DNA from: JAKEGK01 sp050116575
GTDB taxonomy: Bacteria; Pseudomonadota; Gammaproteobacteria; SZUA-152
NCBI GenBank assembly: GCA_050116575.1
Contig: JASFOJ010000037.1
Location: 1 to 34,644, forward strand
Length of the DNA stretch: 34,644 nt
Reading direction: 5' to 3'
Both the position numbers and the translations under genes were made by a program. Under the pieces are notes generated by a model that ran no database searches, was not told where the DNA came from, and saw only the letters and a program-made list of their open reading frames with translations. The number at the start of each line of letters is the position of its first letter. Within the stretch, counting starts at the first letter, position 1. Positions 1 to 8,494 of this stretch are shown here, one piece after another.

Positions 1-78
1 CTCCGTGAACTCAATGCCACTCACATACCAGGGGGCCGTGATACCCAATATCTTTTCATAAAGTTTTGTCTCATCCAT
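1..78 (-). CDS. ISL3-family transposase, N-terminal fragment (cut by window edge)
   Basis: The minus strand from ATG at 78 reads MDETKLYEKILGITAPWYVS and stays open to base 1, giving 26 codons. Short starts of the type xLYxxILGIxxPWxV, followed by an acidic/hydrophobic strand, are typical of ISL3 transposases. In that family a zinc-finger, a helix-turn-helix and a DDE catalytic domain follow, all of which would lie beyond the window. The start sits about 17 bases inside the putative terminal repeat, as expected for a compact IS. It cannot be told from this window whether the gene is intact. An in-frame ATG start with no better upstream alternative supports the boundary. Confidence 0.68.
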   Translation of the reverse strand, partial: MDETKLYEKILGITAPWYVSGIEFTE

Positions 79-94
79 CGCTTTAAAATAACAA

Positions 95-118
95 ACCCAC
101 TATAATTGGGGAAGAGCC
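95..118 (-). repeat. Putative ISL3 terminal inverted repeat
   Basis: Read on the minus strand from 118, the sequence starts GGCTCTTCCCCAATTATAGT. ISL3-family ends typically start with GG, a variable base and TCTT, and are about 15-40 bp long. The matching repeat at the other end of the element is outside the window, so the length given is approximate. Confidence 0.6.
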
Positions 119-129
119 ACATAACAAAA

Positions 130-149
130 ACCCCGCGCGGAGGCGGGGT
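130..149 (-). terminator. Rho-independent terminator for the 187-414 gene
   Basis: Stem CCCCGC (131-136) pairs with GCGGGG (143-148), and A130 with T149. On the minus strand the hairpin is followed by GGTTTTTGTTAT, a U-rich tail. It lies about 38 bases past the stop codon of the minus-strand small gene and outside the IS end, so it most likely ends that transcript. Confidence 0.75.
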
Positions 150-186
150 CAAATGGTTTTATTGTTGTTGTTAGTCGTTACGGGAT

Positions 187-414
187 CTAACGCTGACCGG
201 TTACCGTAATCGCCAGCTCCAGCGTCAGGCCCTGTGTTTTCGTCGCCGAAAAACATATGTTTCCAGCGCCATTGAAGTTCTTTGGGGTAACGAAATATTC
301 AGTCGCCATTGCCATGCAGGGCGACAGTACAAAGAATAACACGATCAGGATTTTTGTGTATAAGGCTTGAATGGTAAAAGCGGGTGTCATCTGGTTCATA
401 CTGCGTGGTTGCAT
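187..414 (-). CDS. Small secreted protein of unknown function
   Basis: This encodes 75 residues, or 70 if translation starts at the second Met (399). I do not recognise the family. The N-terminal half holds a hydrophobic run, ILIVLFFVLSPCMAMA, after a Lys, which looks like a Sec signal peptide cleaved near AMA-TEY. The mature part would be only about 35 residues, starting TEYFVTPKNFNGAG, with one Cys. No strong Shine-Dalgarno sequence precedes either start. A clear terminator at 130-149 lies just downstream, the best argument that this is a real transcribed gene. It sits between an IS end and a long gene-poor stretch, so it may instead be a degraded remnant of a longer gene. Confidence 0.5.
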   Translation of the reverse strand: MQPRSMNQMTPAFTIQALYTKILIVLFFVLSPCMAMATEYFVTPKNFNGAGNICFSATKTQGLTLELAITVTGQR

Positions 415-521
415 CTGCTAATGAATACCGTTGTTAATCCTTGTGGTGGATAACGTTCAGCCGGATGTGTATTCCATCACTTCAACGACTTTTCTCGAAC
501 GTATCCATTACTTGTGAATAT

Positions 522-541
522 GCGTATAGGTAAATATACGC
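522..541. repeat. Perfect short inverted repeat
   Basis: GCGTATA (522-528) and TATACGC (535-541) are separated by six bases. It has operator-like geometry but no gene starts close by, so its role is unknown. Confidence 0.4.
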
Positions 542-1330
542 GTGTGTAGATACAATTTTCGTTCCAGCTCCGTTAACGCATTGAATGTTAAAAATTTGTT
601 ATGATTTGTAAATGTTTTATAAGTTTAATTTGTAAAAAATCCCGACATCCCGCGCATCATACACTGCTTGTTTTCCTATCGTTTTTGGATAATCGATGAA
701 TGCCGGGTCACGCAGCGATTGTCCACAAAACCGGTTTTTAAAGAACCAATAGTTAAAGATCTAAAGTGTTAATAGGTTGTGCGGCAACAAGGTGGATTGT
801 TAGTTACCCGTGAAACACGAATAGTAAAGGGGTGCCGGCTGCTTTGTATTAATGGCAAAGACAAACAATAATGCGCCGGTGATCGTACTTCTTATTTCTC
901 CTGGCTGTCGTTGGGCAATTAATATATCGCTAAAAATTATACAATATCAGTCATAGAGATTAAGTGCTTCTGTCTGCGATTGCAACAGGCAGTGGCAGAC
1001 CTGGCTATGATCAAAGAGGCAACTTAATCGCGATGCGGGTTAATCGGCCTATAAAAATATTCGCTTTGGATCTTGTGAAATCTTGAAAAACGTTCTAACG
1101 TGGGAACTAAGAGACATGCAGTGGTAATTTGCAGTGTGGTTTCAGGCGATGACGCCAGGGCCAGCATAATAAAAACGAAAAACAATTGTACCAAGGAACA
1201 TATTTGGCGAAGACAGGGACGGTCGGATCACGTACGAGGCTGTAACTATAACCATAACTATTCTAATAATTCAAAGATAACCACCTGTTCTTCCTGCCAA
1301 CGCCTATCGGCAAAAAATTGATTGTCGAAT

Positions 1331-1335
1331 GGAGG
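1331..1335 (+). promoter_or_regulatory. Ribosome binding site setting the first rhodanese start
   Basis: GGAGG lies 7 bases before ATG 1343 and only one base before ATG 1337. This favours 1343 over both 1337 and the upstream TTG at 1322. Confidence 0.7.
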
Positions 1336-1342
1336 AATGACA

Positions 1343-2182
1343 ATGTCACGAACGATCAACAAATACTTTATCGCGCTATTTGTCCTGTTCAGCCTGGGAC
1401 CATGGATAGAATCGGTTCGGGCTGCTATTGAAGAGGAAAATACTGAATTTCCCGGCCGTCCGCTATATCCGGAAGTTTCGGTTATTGAACTGGACGAGCT
1501 CTACCGGCGATTCGACGAAGTGATTGTTGTTGATGTCCGGTCGAACTATGAATACGAAACACTGCGGATAAAAGGTGCGATTAATATTCCATTGTCGTCG
1601 AAAACCTTCGTATCGCGATTACGCAAGTTGCGGATGTCCGACCCACGGCCCATCGTGGTTTATTGCAATGGCAAGACCTGCATGAAGTCGTACAAGGCGG
1701 CCCGCAAGTGTGCGATCAATAAAATCGATAATGTGCATTCTTATGATGCCGGTATTATGGATTGGGCCAGGACTTACCCCGAACTGGCTGAATTATTGGG
1801 TAAAAGTCCGGTGGACCCGAAAAAACTCATTAGCAAAAAGGAGTTCAAAAAGCATTTGCTGAGTCCAGATGCTTATGGAGAGCATGTAGCCAACAGCGGC
1901 GCGATCGTACTTGATGTTCGTGATCGTTTTCAGCGCGAAGCATTATCGATTTTCGTTGGCCGGGAAAGGCGCGCCTATCTGGACGACAAGAAAAAACTGG
2001 ACCGTTATATCGAAAAAGCCAAACGCGAGGGTAAAACACTATTGGTGCACGATGCCGCCGGTAAACAGGTCCGCTGGCTGCAGTATTACCTCAAGGACAA
2101 AGGTCTGAAATCCTATTATTTCATGGATGGCGGCATCGCCGCGTATTACGACAAACTAAAAGAGGAGTTCACCCGTAACTAA
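1343..2182 (+). CDS. Exported double-rhodanese protein, copy 1
   Basis: This is a 279-residue protein with a signal peptide (about residues 1-28, a hydrophobic core around FIALFVLFSLGPW, cleaved near VRA-AIE) and two rhodanese (sulfurtransferase) domains, so it should act outside the cytoplasm. Domain 1 has the strand VIVVDVRSNYEYE, the motif LRIKGAINIPL and an active loop YCNGKTCMKS with the candidate catalytic Cys at residue 108. Domain 2 keeps the fold marks (IVLDVRDRFQRE, a terminal DGGIAAYY) but the catalytic position is Asp237 in VHDAAGKQVRW, so this domain is probably inactive. Additional cysteines near the active loop (CMKS, ARKC) could form a relay. The start is set by GGAGG at 1331. 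A close paralogue follows at 2536 on the same strand. The substrate is unknown; sulfur transfer or a structural role are both possible. Confidence 0.85.
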   Translation: MSRTINKYFIALFVLFSLGPWIESVRAAIEEENTEFPGRPLYPEVSVIELDELYRRFDEVIVVDVRSNYEYETLRIKGAINIPLSSKTFVSRLRKLRMSDPRPIVVYCNGKTCMKSYKAARKCAINKIDNVHSYDAGIMDWARTYPELAELLGKSPVDPKKLISKKEFKKHLLSPDAYGEHVANSGAIVLDVRDRFQREALSIFVGRERRAYLDDKKKLDRYIEKAKREGKTLLVHDAAGKQVRWLQYYLKDKGLKSYYFMDGGIAAYYDKLKEEFTRN

Positions 2183-2207
2183 CGCCCCCTCCGTTTAACG
2201 GACGTAT

Positions 2208-2236
2208 TGTCCCGCCCGGTGATCAGGGGCGGGACA
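2208..2236 (+). terminator. Strong hairpin after the first rhodanese gene
   Basis: TGTCCCGCCC (2208-2217) pairs perfectly with GGGCGGGACA (2227-2236) around a 9-base loop, 26 bases past the stop codon. No run of T follows, so it may act as a weak or Rho-assisted terminator or as a 3' stabilising structure. The gene-free gap continues to 2535 with no other feature seen apart from the likely second promoter. Confidence 0.5.
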
Positions 2237-2535
2237 GTGTCGAAAACGTCGAATTGTTCCCCGCTGCCTTATGATGTTTTCTTTTGCCGATCGGCGAGCT
2301 GGTTAGAATCCACTTTTAAGTAATCCTATCTAATTGTTTTAGCAGCTTAAATTAGGGCTGTCCGGGTTAAAGAATTCAACTGCGGCGCCGATCTGATGTA
2401 TGTGCAAATATGCCCTCGTTGACACCGAATAGGAAGTTAGTGATATCACAGGCCGGAAACAAGCTGTGGATATGGCTCAAAGCCGGTGCAGACGCTACCC
2501 ATTTAACAACGTAATTATTGTCGGATGAAGACCGT

Positions 2536-3369
2536 ATGAAACAACGTCCCAATCAAACGATCGCCATGATGCTGTCTGTCATGGTAATACTGCTTGTCCA
2601 GGAAGTGATGGCGGCGGACAAACCCAAGGAATTTCCCGGTCGTGATATTTACCCGGAAGTTCCTTATATCGAACTGCAGGATTTTTATCAGAAACTCAAG
2701 CGTAACGAAGTGGTGGTTGTGGATGTAAGATCCACGTACGAGTATCAAACGTTACGTATAAAGGGCGCGAAAAATATTCCCCTGGCATCGAAAACCTTTG
2801 TGGCTGATATGCGTAAGCTGCGCGAATCGGAAAATAGACCGATTGTCGTGTATTGTAACGGCAAGACCTGCATGAAATCTTACAAAGCGGCGCGCAAATG
2901 CATCGTGGAGAAAATACCGGATGTTACTTCCTATGACGCCGGTATTATGGATTTCGCCAAAACGTATCCGAAGGACGCCATGTTGCTGGGCAAACCACTG
3001 CATGACCCCAAAAAATTAATCAGCAAAGAGGTGTTCAAGCAGCATTTGATTGATCCGGAGAAATTCGGCGACCGCATCGCCAAAACCTCGGATATTGTGC
3101 TGGATGTACGTGACCGGTTTCAGCGTGAAGGGATTTCCATCTTTGTCGGTCGCGAGTACCGCGTACCTATTGACAATACCCGGCGCCTGGACCGGTTTAT
3201 CGATAAAGCCAAGCGGGAAAACAAGGCGCTGTTGATCTATGATGCCGCCGGAAAACAGGTCCGCTGGCTGCAGTATTATCTGGAAGATAGAGGATTGAAA
3301 TCCTATTATTTTATGAAAGGCGGCATTCGCGCTTACTACAAAAATATAAAATCCGATTTCAAGATTTAA
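2536..3369 (+). CDS. Exported double-rhodanese protein, copy 2
   Basis: This is a 277-residue paralogue of the preceding gene with the same plan. It has a signal peptide (AMMLSVMVILLVQEVMA, cleaved near AA-DKP), a first rhodanese domain with active loop YCNGKTCMKS (Cys107), and a second domain in which the catalytic position is Asp236 (IYDAAGKQVRW). Long stretches are identical in both copies, including EFPGR, CNGKTCMKSYKAARK and AAGKQVRWLQYYL, while the signal peptides differ. This points to an old tandem duplication under selection. ATG 2536 is preferred because of the purine-rich GGATGAAG just upstream; a TTG at 2518 is the alternative. A 353-base gap with a hairpin separates the copies, so this gene may have its own promoter. 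A strong terminator follows at 3399. Confidence 0.85.
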   Translation: MKQRPNQTIAMMLSVMVILLVQEVMAADKPKEFPGRDIYPEVPYIELQDFYQKLKRNEVVVVDVRSTYEYQTLRIKGAKNIPLASKTFVADMRKLRESENRPIVVYCNGKTCMKSYKAARKCIVEKIPDVTSYDAGIMDFAKTYPKDAMLLGKPLHDPKKLISKEVFKQHLIDPEKFGDRIAKTSDIVLDVRDRFQREGISIFVGREYRVPIDNTRRLDRFIDKAKRENKALLIYDAAGKQVRWLQYYLEDRGLKSYYFMKGGIRAYYKNIKSDFKI

Positions 3370-3398
3370 CGGCGTCGCCGGAAATTGATTCCCACTAA

Positions 3399-3430
3399 AG
3401 CAGCAGCCGCGTTGAGCTGCTGCTTTTTTT
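3399..3430 (+). terminator. Rho-independent terminator after the second rhodanese gene
   Basis: AGCAGCAGC (3399-3407) pairs with GCTGCTGCT (3416-3424) around an 8-base loop and is followed by a run of T up to 3430. It ends the rhodanese transcript. On the minus strand the tail has only three T, so it may also weakly terminate the convergent DUF2333 gene. Confidence 0.9.
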
Positions 3431-3436
3431 ACTCTG

Positions 3437-4546
3437 TTATCCCTGGGAAAGCAGATTGCGCAAGTCGATAATCGCCGCATTCGCCGGTGAAATATAACTC
3501 ACCATGCTTTTGGAATAATTGGCCACCCAGCCGAACGGCGCGCCGTTTAACACTATGGGGCTGGACGGCTCCACGGCCGACTGTTCCAGCAGGCGTATCA
3601 CCTGTTTCAAGCTCGCCGAGGCGTTTTTCTTTTTCAGGACGTTGTCGAAATCCACTTCGACAGCGCGCAAAATATGCGACAGTGCCCACACGTAACCCCT
3701 GGCTTCGTAAAACACGTCATCAATCTGCAGCCACGGCGTTTCGGCAATGACCAGGTCCGGTGTCTGAGTGGATTGCTGGGCGGCAGGATCACCCGCCAGG
3801 TCGGTATTCACCCGCAGTTCCTCGATGCTGGCGTTGAGCCGTCGCGACAAGTTGCCCAGGCGTTTTTCCACAACCGACAGTAATTCATTGAGATTATCCG
3901 CGCGGGTAAAAAACTGGGTATCGGTTTGAGATTGTTGCGACAATTGGTCGAGATAGTTTTGCAAATGCGCAATAGCTTTGCGATATTCTCTTTCCGTGGG
4001 TGGAAACAGCCAGGAGTCGTTGGCAAAGTTCAGTAATGGTTCCGCCTCGGCAAGGTCAGGATTTTCCAGGGATTGTGATTGTGAACGACTAAAATCGTTG
4101 CGCAATACCCGCGCCGTGTCGCGGGCCATGACCAGGGCGCCGAATTCCCAATTGGGGATATTATCCAGTAACGGAAACAGGCCGAAAAACGACGATGGCG
4201 GCAACACGTCATTGCTCAGGTAACCACCGGGTTTATCCAGCAACGTGGTCACGATAAAGATTTCCGCCGCCGTGGTGGTAACACCGGGCACAATACGGTC
4301 CTGGTCGTTTTTTGCCATTTCCAACGCAATGTCTTTGACGTTGCGCGATGCCGGTTCCTGGCTCCAGAAAATGCCCACGATATACAGTACGACGATCAAG
4401 GTAACGAACGCAAGTATCGACGACCAGATCAGGCCACGCTGTTTCAGGTTTTCAATGTGATAGAGCGCAACCAATGAACGCAGGGCGCTGCGTAACTTGT
4501 TCCAGGCAGCTGCCAGGCCATTTTGTAGACGAGTTAACCAGTTCAT
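3437..4546 (-). CDS. DUF2333-family inner-membrane protein
   Basis: This is a 369-residue protein that I recognise as DUF2333 (COG5345), a family of unknown function common in gammaproteobacteria. After an amphipathic N-terminus there is a single membrane segment (about residues 41-63, ILAFVTLIVVLYIVGIFW), so most of the protein is predicted periplasmic. Family-like stretches are GGYLSNDVLPPSSFFG and LDNIPNWEFGALVMARD, followed by a helical region with a LNELLSVVEKRLGNLSRRLN segment. It is convergent with the rhodanese pair and divergent from the hybrid kinase at 4890. No enzymatic motif is visible, and the location suggests no clear partner. Confidence 0.85.
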   Translation of the reverse strand: MNWLTRLQNGLAAAWNKLRSALRSLVALYHIENLKQRGLIWSSILAFVTLIVVLYIVGIFWSQEPASRNVKDIALEMAKNDQDRIVPGVTTTAAEIFIVTTLLDKPGGYLSNDVLPPSSFFGLFPLLDNIPNWEFGALVMARDTARVLRNDFSRSQSQSLENPDLAEAEPLLNFANDSWLFPPTEREYRKAIAHLQNYLDQLSQQSQTDTQFFTRADNLNELLSVVEKRLGNLSRRLNASIEELRVNTDLAGDPAAQQSTQTPDLVIAETPWLQIDDVFYEARGYVWALSHILRAVEVDFDNVLKKKNASASLKQVIRLLEQSAVEPSSPIVLNGAPFGWVANYSKSMVSYISPANAAIIDLRNLLSQG

Positions 4547-4889
4547 GATGTTGTTCTGATTTACCTTTATAACGAAAGGCGCCTATTGTCTCACAATTTT
4601 CCCACCGGCACAGGATTGTCCCTCGCGCTAATAGGGCGCACCGCCGCATTCCCGGTCCCGCCGCCGCTACTATGTATCCTGTTGTTTTAACGTGACATAT
4701 TACCGAATATTGGACCGCGTTTCGTTAAAGCCACGGCCCGCCGGTGTCGATAGTCTTAATAGCCATATAGAAACGCTGTGCACGGTTTTAGGTAAGGGGG
4801 CGGCGCCAACCCGTCGGGCATTCACTCATGTCGATATTCCGAAAATTATTTTGACCAACAACGATCGGCAACAAGCAAATCTTGTCCAC

Positions 4890-7112
4890 ATGGAACAGGA
4901 GCAAAGCCGGATACGCAATATTGTGCGTTTGGGTTTTGCGGCCGTGCTGGGCCTTACCTTTTTGTTGGGTATGGTGGGCCTTTACCAACTACACAAATTT
5001 AAAACCACTATGACCCATATCGTCGATGTGGGTAATGAAAAGACCGCTCTGGCCATCAGAATGCGCGATGCCATTCGGCTGCGGGCCTTGACGGTGCAGC
5101 GTATGCTGGCGACTGACGACTATTTCAGCCGCGACCGAGAACTGTTGCAGTATTATGAATATTCCGGCATGTACCGCGAGGCAAGGCAAGCATTGTTCGC
5201 CATGCCGATGACCGACGAGGAGCGGCAGATCCACAAGACCCTTACCGAGATGACCAATATCGCCCAACCGAAGAATCGCAATGCCGCGGAAATGCTGCTC
5301 ATGGACCCGGTACCTGCGCAATTCGACCAAGTGCTGGACGACGCGATCGCTGTCCAGCGCGAGTTGCTGCAATTACTGGATCAATTTGTACTGCTGCAAA
5401 AGCGCTACGCCAAGCGGGATGTGACGGACGCGGAGCGCGAGTTTCAATCGACAATTATGATGATGATTGTCGTGGTCGCCATGCTGTTATTCGTGGGTTC
5501 GGTAATCGCCAAACGCGTGACCCACCTGGTAACCAGTAAAAACACCGAACTGGAAGAAAAAAACCGGGAACTGGAGGCGGCATGGTTTGAAGCCGCCAAT
5601 GCCACGCGTGCCAAGTCCAAGTTTCTCGCCAACATGAGCCACGAAATACGCACACCGCTGACGTCCATCATCGGGTTTGCAGAAACGTTGGGTGAACCCC
5701 ACCAGGCGCGGGAAGATCTGGCGCATGCCGCCGAGTCGATTAAGCGCAGCGGTAATCACCTGCATCAGATCATTAATGACGTGCTGGATATTTCCAAAAT
5801 CGAGGCGGGCCAGATCGAACTGGAAACCATGCCGGTGTCGCCGGTGGCGGTTGTTTCAGAAGTGGCGGCAATGATGAAAGCCAAAGTGCAGCAAAAAGGC
5901 ATAAACTTTCGAACGAATTTTTATTTTCCGCTGCCTAGAAAGGTTATTACCGACCCGACACGGTTGCGGCAAATTCTGTTGAACCTGCTGGGTAACGCCG
6001 TTAAGTTTACCGACCAGGGCATCGTTTGCATCAACGTTTACTTTTTACCGGTGGAGCGATTGATGAAATTTGAAGTTAGCGATACCGGTATCGGCATGTC
6101 CGAGGAAAATCTGGCGAAAGTCTTTGAGCCGTTTTCGCAGGCTGAGAAATCCACTACTCGCAAGTTTGGCGGTACCGGTCTGGGGCTGTCTATTTCCAAG
6201 CAACTGGCGGAAAAAATGGGGGGCGATATTGTCGGCGAAAGTATACCCAGCGAAGGCAGCACCTTTGCCGCAACCATTGGCGTTGGCGACATTGGTGAAC
6301 TGGAGTTGATGTACGAAATGGAAGAACCCGACGACACCACCGACAGTGAAACCACGGTGCTACAGCGAGACAAATTCGCCGGAACTGTATTGCTCGCCGA
6401 GGACACACCGGAAAATCAGCAACTGATCAAGCTCCAGTTAAACAAGGCCGGTATCGATGTTGTGTTGGCGAATAACGGCCGCGAAGCCGTTGACGCCGCC
6501 CTGGAACGGGAGTTCGATCTGATTCTGATGGATATTCAAATGCCGGTGCTGCACGGGCTTGACGCGATCCGGCTGCTGCGACATGCAGGTTACAGCAATC
6601 CCATCGTGGCGTTGACCGCCAATACCAGTCAATCCGACCGGGACGAGTGTCTGGACGCTGGAGCAGATGATTTTTTAACCAAGCCCATCGACTTCAGCAA
6701 GTTCTTCAATGTGCTGACTGTTTATATCCCGCAACGCGACGGCAAGTCCGGCGTTTCGGTTGTTTCCGCTTTGCCGCCGGTAGACACCCTGGAAGAAGAG
6801 CCACCGTTATTTGAAGACGAAGAAATGAAAAAGTTGCTCGATGCTTTCCTGTCAAATTTGCCTTATTTGGTGCAATCCATACAACAGGCGGTTATCGCCA
6901 GGGACTGGGAACAACTCAAATCACTGTCACACCAACTAAAGGGCCTGGGCGGCTCATTTGGCTATGACTATCTCTCCGAGATTGCTAAAAACATTTATCT
7001 TTGCGCGCGCGACCACCGCGAGCAGGAGTTGGACCAATATGCCGATGAGCTGCAACATCAATATCAGTTGATACAAAATAACAATAATGGCGATGCGCGT
7101 CAGGTGGTATGA
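4890..7112 (+). CDS. Hybrid sensor histidine kinase with REC and HPt domains
   Basis: This is a 740-residue kinase of BarA/ArcB-like layout. Two membrane segments (GFAAVLGLTFLLGMVGLYQL, then IMMMIVVVAMLLFVGSVIA) flank a helical periplasmic sensor region of about 160 residues. A short coiled coil (ELEEKNRELEAAW) leads to HisKA with phospho-His251 in MSHEIRTPL. The ATPase domain has NLLGNAVKF, DTGIGMS and GGTGLGLS, the receiver has phospho-Asp548 in LMDIQMP, and the C-terminal HPt has His681 in SHQLKGLGGSFG. All phosphorelay residues are present, so it can probably pass phosphate His-Asp-His to an external regulator. No cognate regulator is adjacent. The ATG at 4890 is chosen because it places the first membrane helix just after a short N-terminus; an upstream GTG at 4692 would add 66 atypical residues. 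Confidence 0.9.
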   Translation: MEQEQSRIRNIVRLGFAAVLGLTFLLGMVGLYQLHKFKTTMTHIVDVGNEKTALAIRMRDAIRLRALTVQRMLATDDYFSRDRELLQYYEYSGMYREARQALFAMPMTDEERQIHKTLTEMTNIAQPKNRNAAEMLLMDPVPAQFDQVLDDAIAVQRELLQLLDQFVLLQKRYAKRDVTDAEREFQSTIMMMIVVVAMLLFVGSVIAKRVTHLVTSKNTELEEKNRELEAAWFEAANATRAKSKFLANMSHEIRTPLTSIIGFAETLGEPHQAREDLAHAAESIKRSGNHLHQIINDVLDISKIEAGQIELETMPVSPVAVVSEVAAMMKAKVQQKGINFRTNFYFPLPRKVITDPTRLRQILLNLLGNAVKFTDQGIVCINVYFLPVERLMKFEVSDTGIGMSEENLAKVFEPFSQAEKSTTRKFGGTGLGLSISKQLAEKMGGDIVGESIPSEGSTFAATIGVGDIGELELMYEMEEPDDTTDSETTVLQRDKFAGTVLLAEDTPENQQLIKLQLNKAGIDVVLANNGREAVDAALEREFDLILMDIQMPVLHGLDAIRLLRHAGYSNPIVALTANTSQSDRDECLDAGADDFLTKPIDFSKFFNVLTVYIPQRDGKSGVSVVSALPPVDTLEEEPPLFEDEEMKKLLDAFLSNLPYLVQSIQQAVIARDWEQLKSLSHQLKGLGGSFGYDYLSEIAKNIYLCARDHREQELDQYADELQHQYQLIQNNNNGDARQVV

Positions 7113-7277
7113 GGTTTGGAAAATTAGAAACAGCGACAGTGGCTGTCACCGCCTCATTGTAAGCTAAATTTAGAATTAACTTTTTGTCCAGCGGTTGTTA
7201 GCGGGGTATTAGCGCTGTTGTGCGACCGACACTGCGTTTATCGCAAGCCACAATTATATGCGGCTACCGGTTTAACA

Positions 7278-8177
7278 CTACCATGTACACCAGTAGCGGA
7301 CGTTTTCAGTTTGTAAAAATGTTTCGGCGTCCGGGCCCTGAAGTAAGGCCAGGGTGGATAATATACCGGCTTCAGTACAGGTGTCAGCGGCGACGGTGAC
7401 GGATCGTGGTCCACCACTGACCGGCCAGCCGGTTTTTGGGTTGATGATGTGACTGTAACGCACGCCATCTTTGATTAAATAGCGAGTGGCGTCACCACTG
7501 GTGGCGATAGCCCCTTGTGCAAGGTGTAATCGGGGAACGGGCTTTGCTGGAGACGACGAATGATCAGGGTCGGCAACGCCCACTACCCAGGATTTGCCAT
7601 TGGCGCGCGGTATGGTGACAGCAATATCGCCGCCGAAATTGACCAGGCAACTGATGGACGCACGGGCTTTAAGCAAAGCGCTAACGCGGTCTACGGCGTA
7701 TTCCTTGCCAATGCCGCCCAGGTCGATTTCCATACCCGGTTGCAGCGTAACCGTCGGTCGTTGCCAGATGATTTTTTGCCAACCGACTTTCGTCAGTAAC
7801 GCATCGATTTGTTGTTGCTCCGGCACATTATCACTACCGTCAAAGCGCCACACGCGCCGCAACACTCCAGAGGTAATATCGAACAGACCATTGCTCAGTT
7901 CGAAGCATTGCTGCGCATAGTCCAGCAAACTGGCGGTTTCTTCGTCCACGTCTATCGGTTTACCGTTAGCGGTATTGATAGTGTGAATAATATTGTCGTC
8001 CCGATAGCGGCTGTATTTGTATTCAATGCGCAACGTTTCCTGTTGCGCGATTTGTGCTAATTCCCGGGCCAGATGGACATCCCGGGAATCCAAAAGGATT
8101 TCGCAAGGACCGGCCATCGCCTGGAAGCGACCAACATGATAATCATGATGTCGTTCAATGGTTAGTGGTAACGCCAT
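7278..8177 (-). CDS. apbE: FAD:protein FMN transferase (ApbE family)
   Basis: A 299-residue ApbE/flavin transferase-like protein. Family members move FMN from FAD onto a Thr or Ser of target proteins such as NqrC, NqrB or RnfG, with Mg2+. Visible marks are RIEYKYSRYRDDNIIHTIN near the N-terminus, GLFDITSGVLRRVWRF, the nucleotide-binding region IDLGGIGKEYAVDRV, NFGGDIAV, AIATSGDATRY and HIINPKTGWPV, and a C-terminal metal site in ADTCTEAGILST. No signal peptide or lipobox is present, unlike many ApbE lipoproteins, so it may act in the cytoplasm or at the membrane through partners. No flavinylation target is in the window. It sits tail-to-tail with the hybrid kinase and is divergent from the regulator pair. 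Confidence 0.9.
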   Translation of the reverse strand: MALPLTIERHHDYHVGRFQAMAGPCEILLDSRDVHLARELAQIAQQETLRIEYKYSRYRDDNIIHTINTANGKPIDVDEETASLLDYAQQCFELSNGLFDITSGVLRRVWRFDGSDNVPEQQQIDALLTKVGWQKIIWQRPTVTLQPGMEIDLGGIGKEYAVDRVSALLKARASISCLVNFGGDIAVTIPRANGKSWVVGVADPDHSSSPAKPVPRLHLAQGAIATSGDATRYLIKDGVRYSHIINPKTGWPVSGGPRSVTVAADTCTEAGILSTLALLQGPDAETFLQTENVRYWCTW

Positions 8178-8403
8178 AACACTCGCTGGTTGGCCAGTTC
8201 ATTATTGTGCCGGATCTGTTGCGTTGTAAAGCAACTAACCTAACAGTCGTGATTACCATAATAATATTCACCCTGTGCAGGTCAATTGTAACAACGTGCG
8301 ATACGTTTGATAATGTGGGTTTTCGCCTTGCGCGGTGGTCAGCTATCCCTGGCTTTTAACTTCCAGGAAACACCAAAGCAACAAGAGGGTAGCGGGGAGG
8401 AAA

Positions 8404-8466
8404 AATTTTGGTGCCAGATCCGCTTGCAGGCATAAGGGGGTTTGAAGTTTCACCGGCACCAAAATT
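8404..8466. repeat. Perfect 12-bp inverted repeat
   Basis: AATTTTGGTGCC (8404-8415) and GGCACCAAAATT (8455-8466) are exact reverse complements, 39 bases apart. It may form a long stem in RNA or mark the ends of a small mobile or regulatory element. No copy was noticed elsewhere in the window. Confidence 0.65.
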
Positions 8467-8494
8467 CTGTAAAAACTGTTTGACAAATGCCAAG

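Larger units (their letters stand above)
1..118 (-). mobile_element. ISL3-family insertion sequence, one end only
   Basis: The window opens inside an insertion sequence running off the left edge. Two things support this. The minus strand encodes a transposase-like N-terminus starting at 78, and just outside it lies a terminal sequence that reads inward from 118 as GGCTCTTCCCC. The GGNTCTT terminus is characteristic of ISL3-family inverted repeats. ISL3 elements usually make 8 bp target duplications, so ACATAACA at 119-126 would be one copy, but the other end lies outside the window. The exact boundary at 118 is inferred from the family terminus rather than from a matched pair of ends. Confidence 0.7.
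415..1342. other. Long gene-poor stretch upstream of the rhodanese pair
   Basis: About 930 bases, AT-rich especially around 540-640, with no convincing gene. A 73-codon open frame at 1100-1321 has no recognisable domain, an odd composition and no good ribosome site, so it is not called. The stretch holds a short palindrome (522-541) and must contain the promoter for the first rhodanese gene. I see no riboswitch or tRNA fold in it. Next to an IS end, part of it may be decayed former coding sequence. Confidence 0.5.

Noticed and set aside
1100..1321. 73-codon open frame before the first rhodanese
   Set aside because: No domain, unusual composition rich in Asn, Cys and Arg, and no convincing ribosome site; likely untranslated leader.
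3016..3480. 154-codon minus-strand frame overlapping the second rhodanese and its terminator
   Set aside because: It crosses a clear terminator and lies antisense to a conserved gene.
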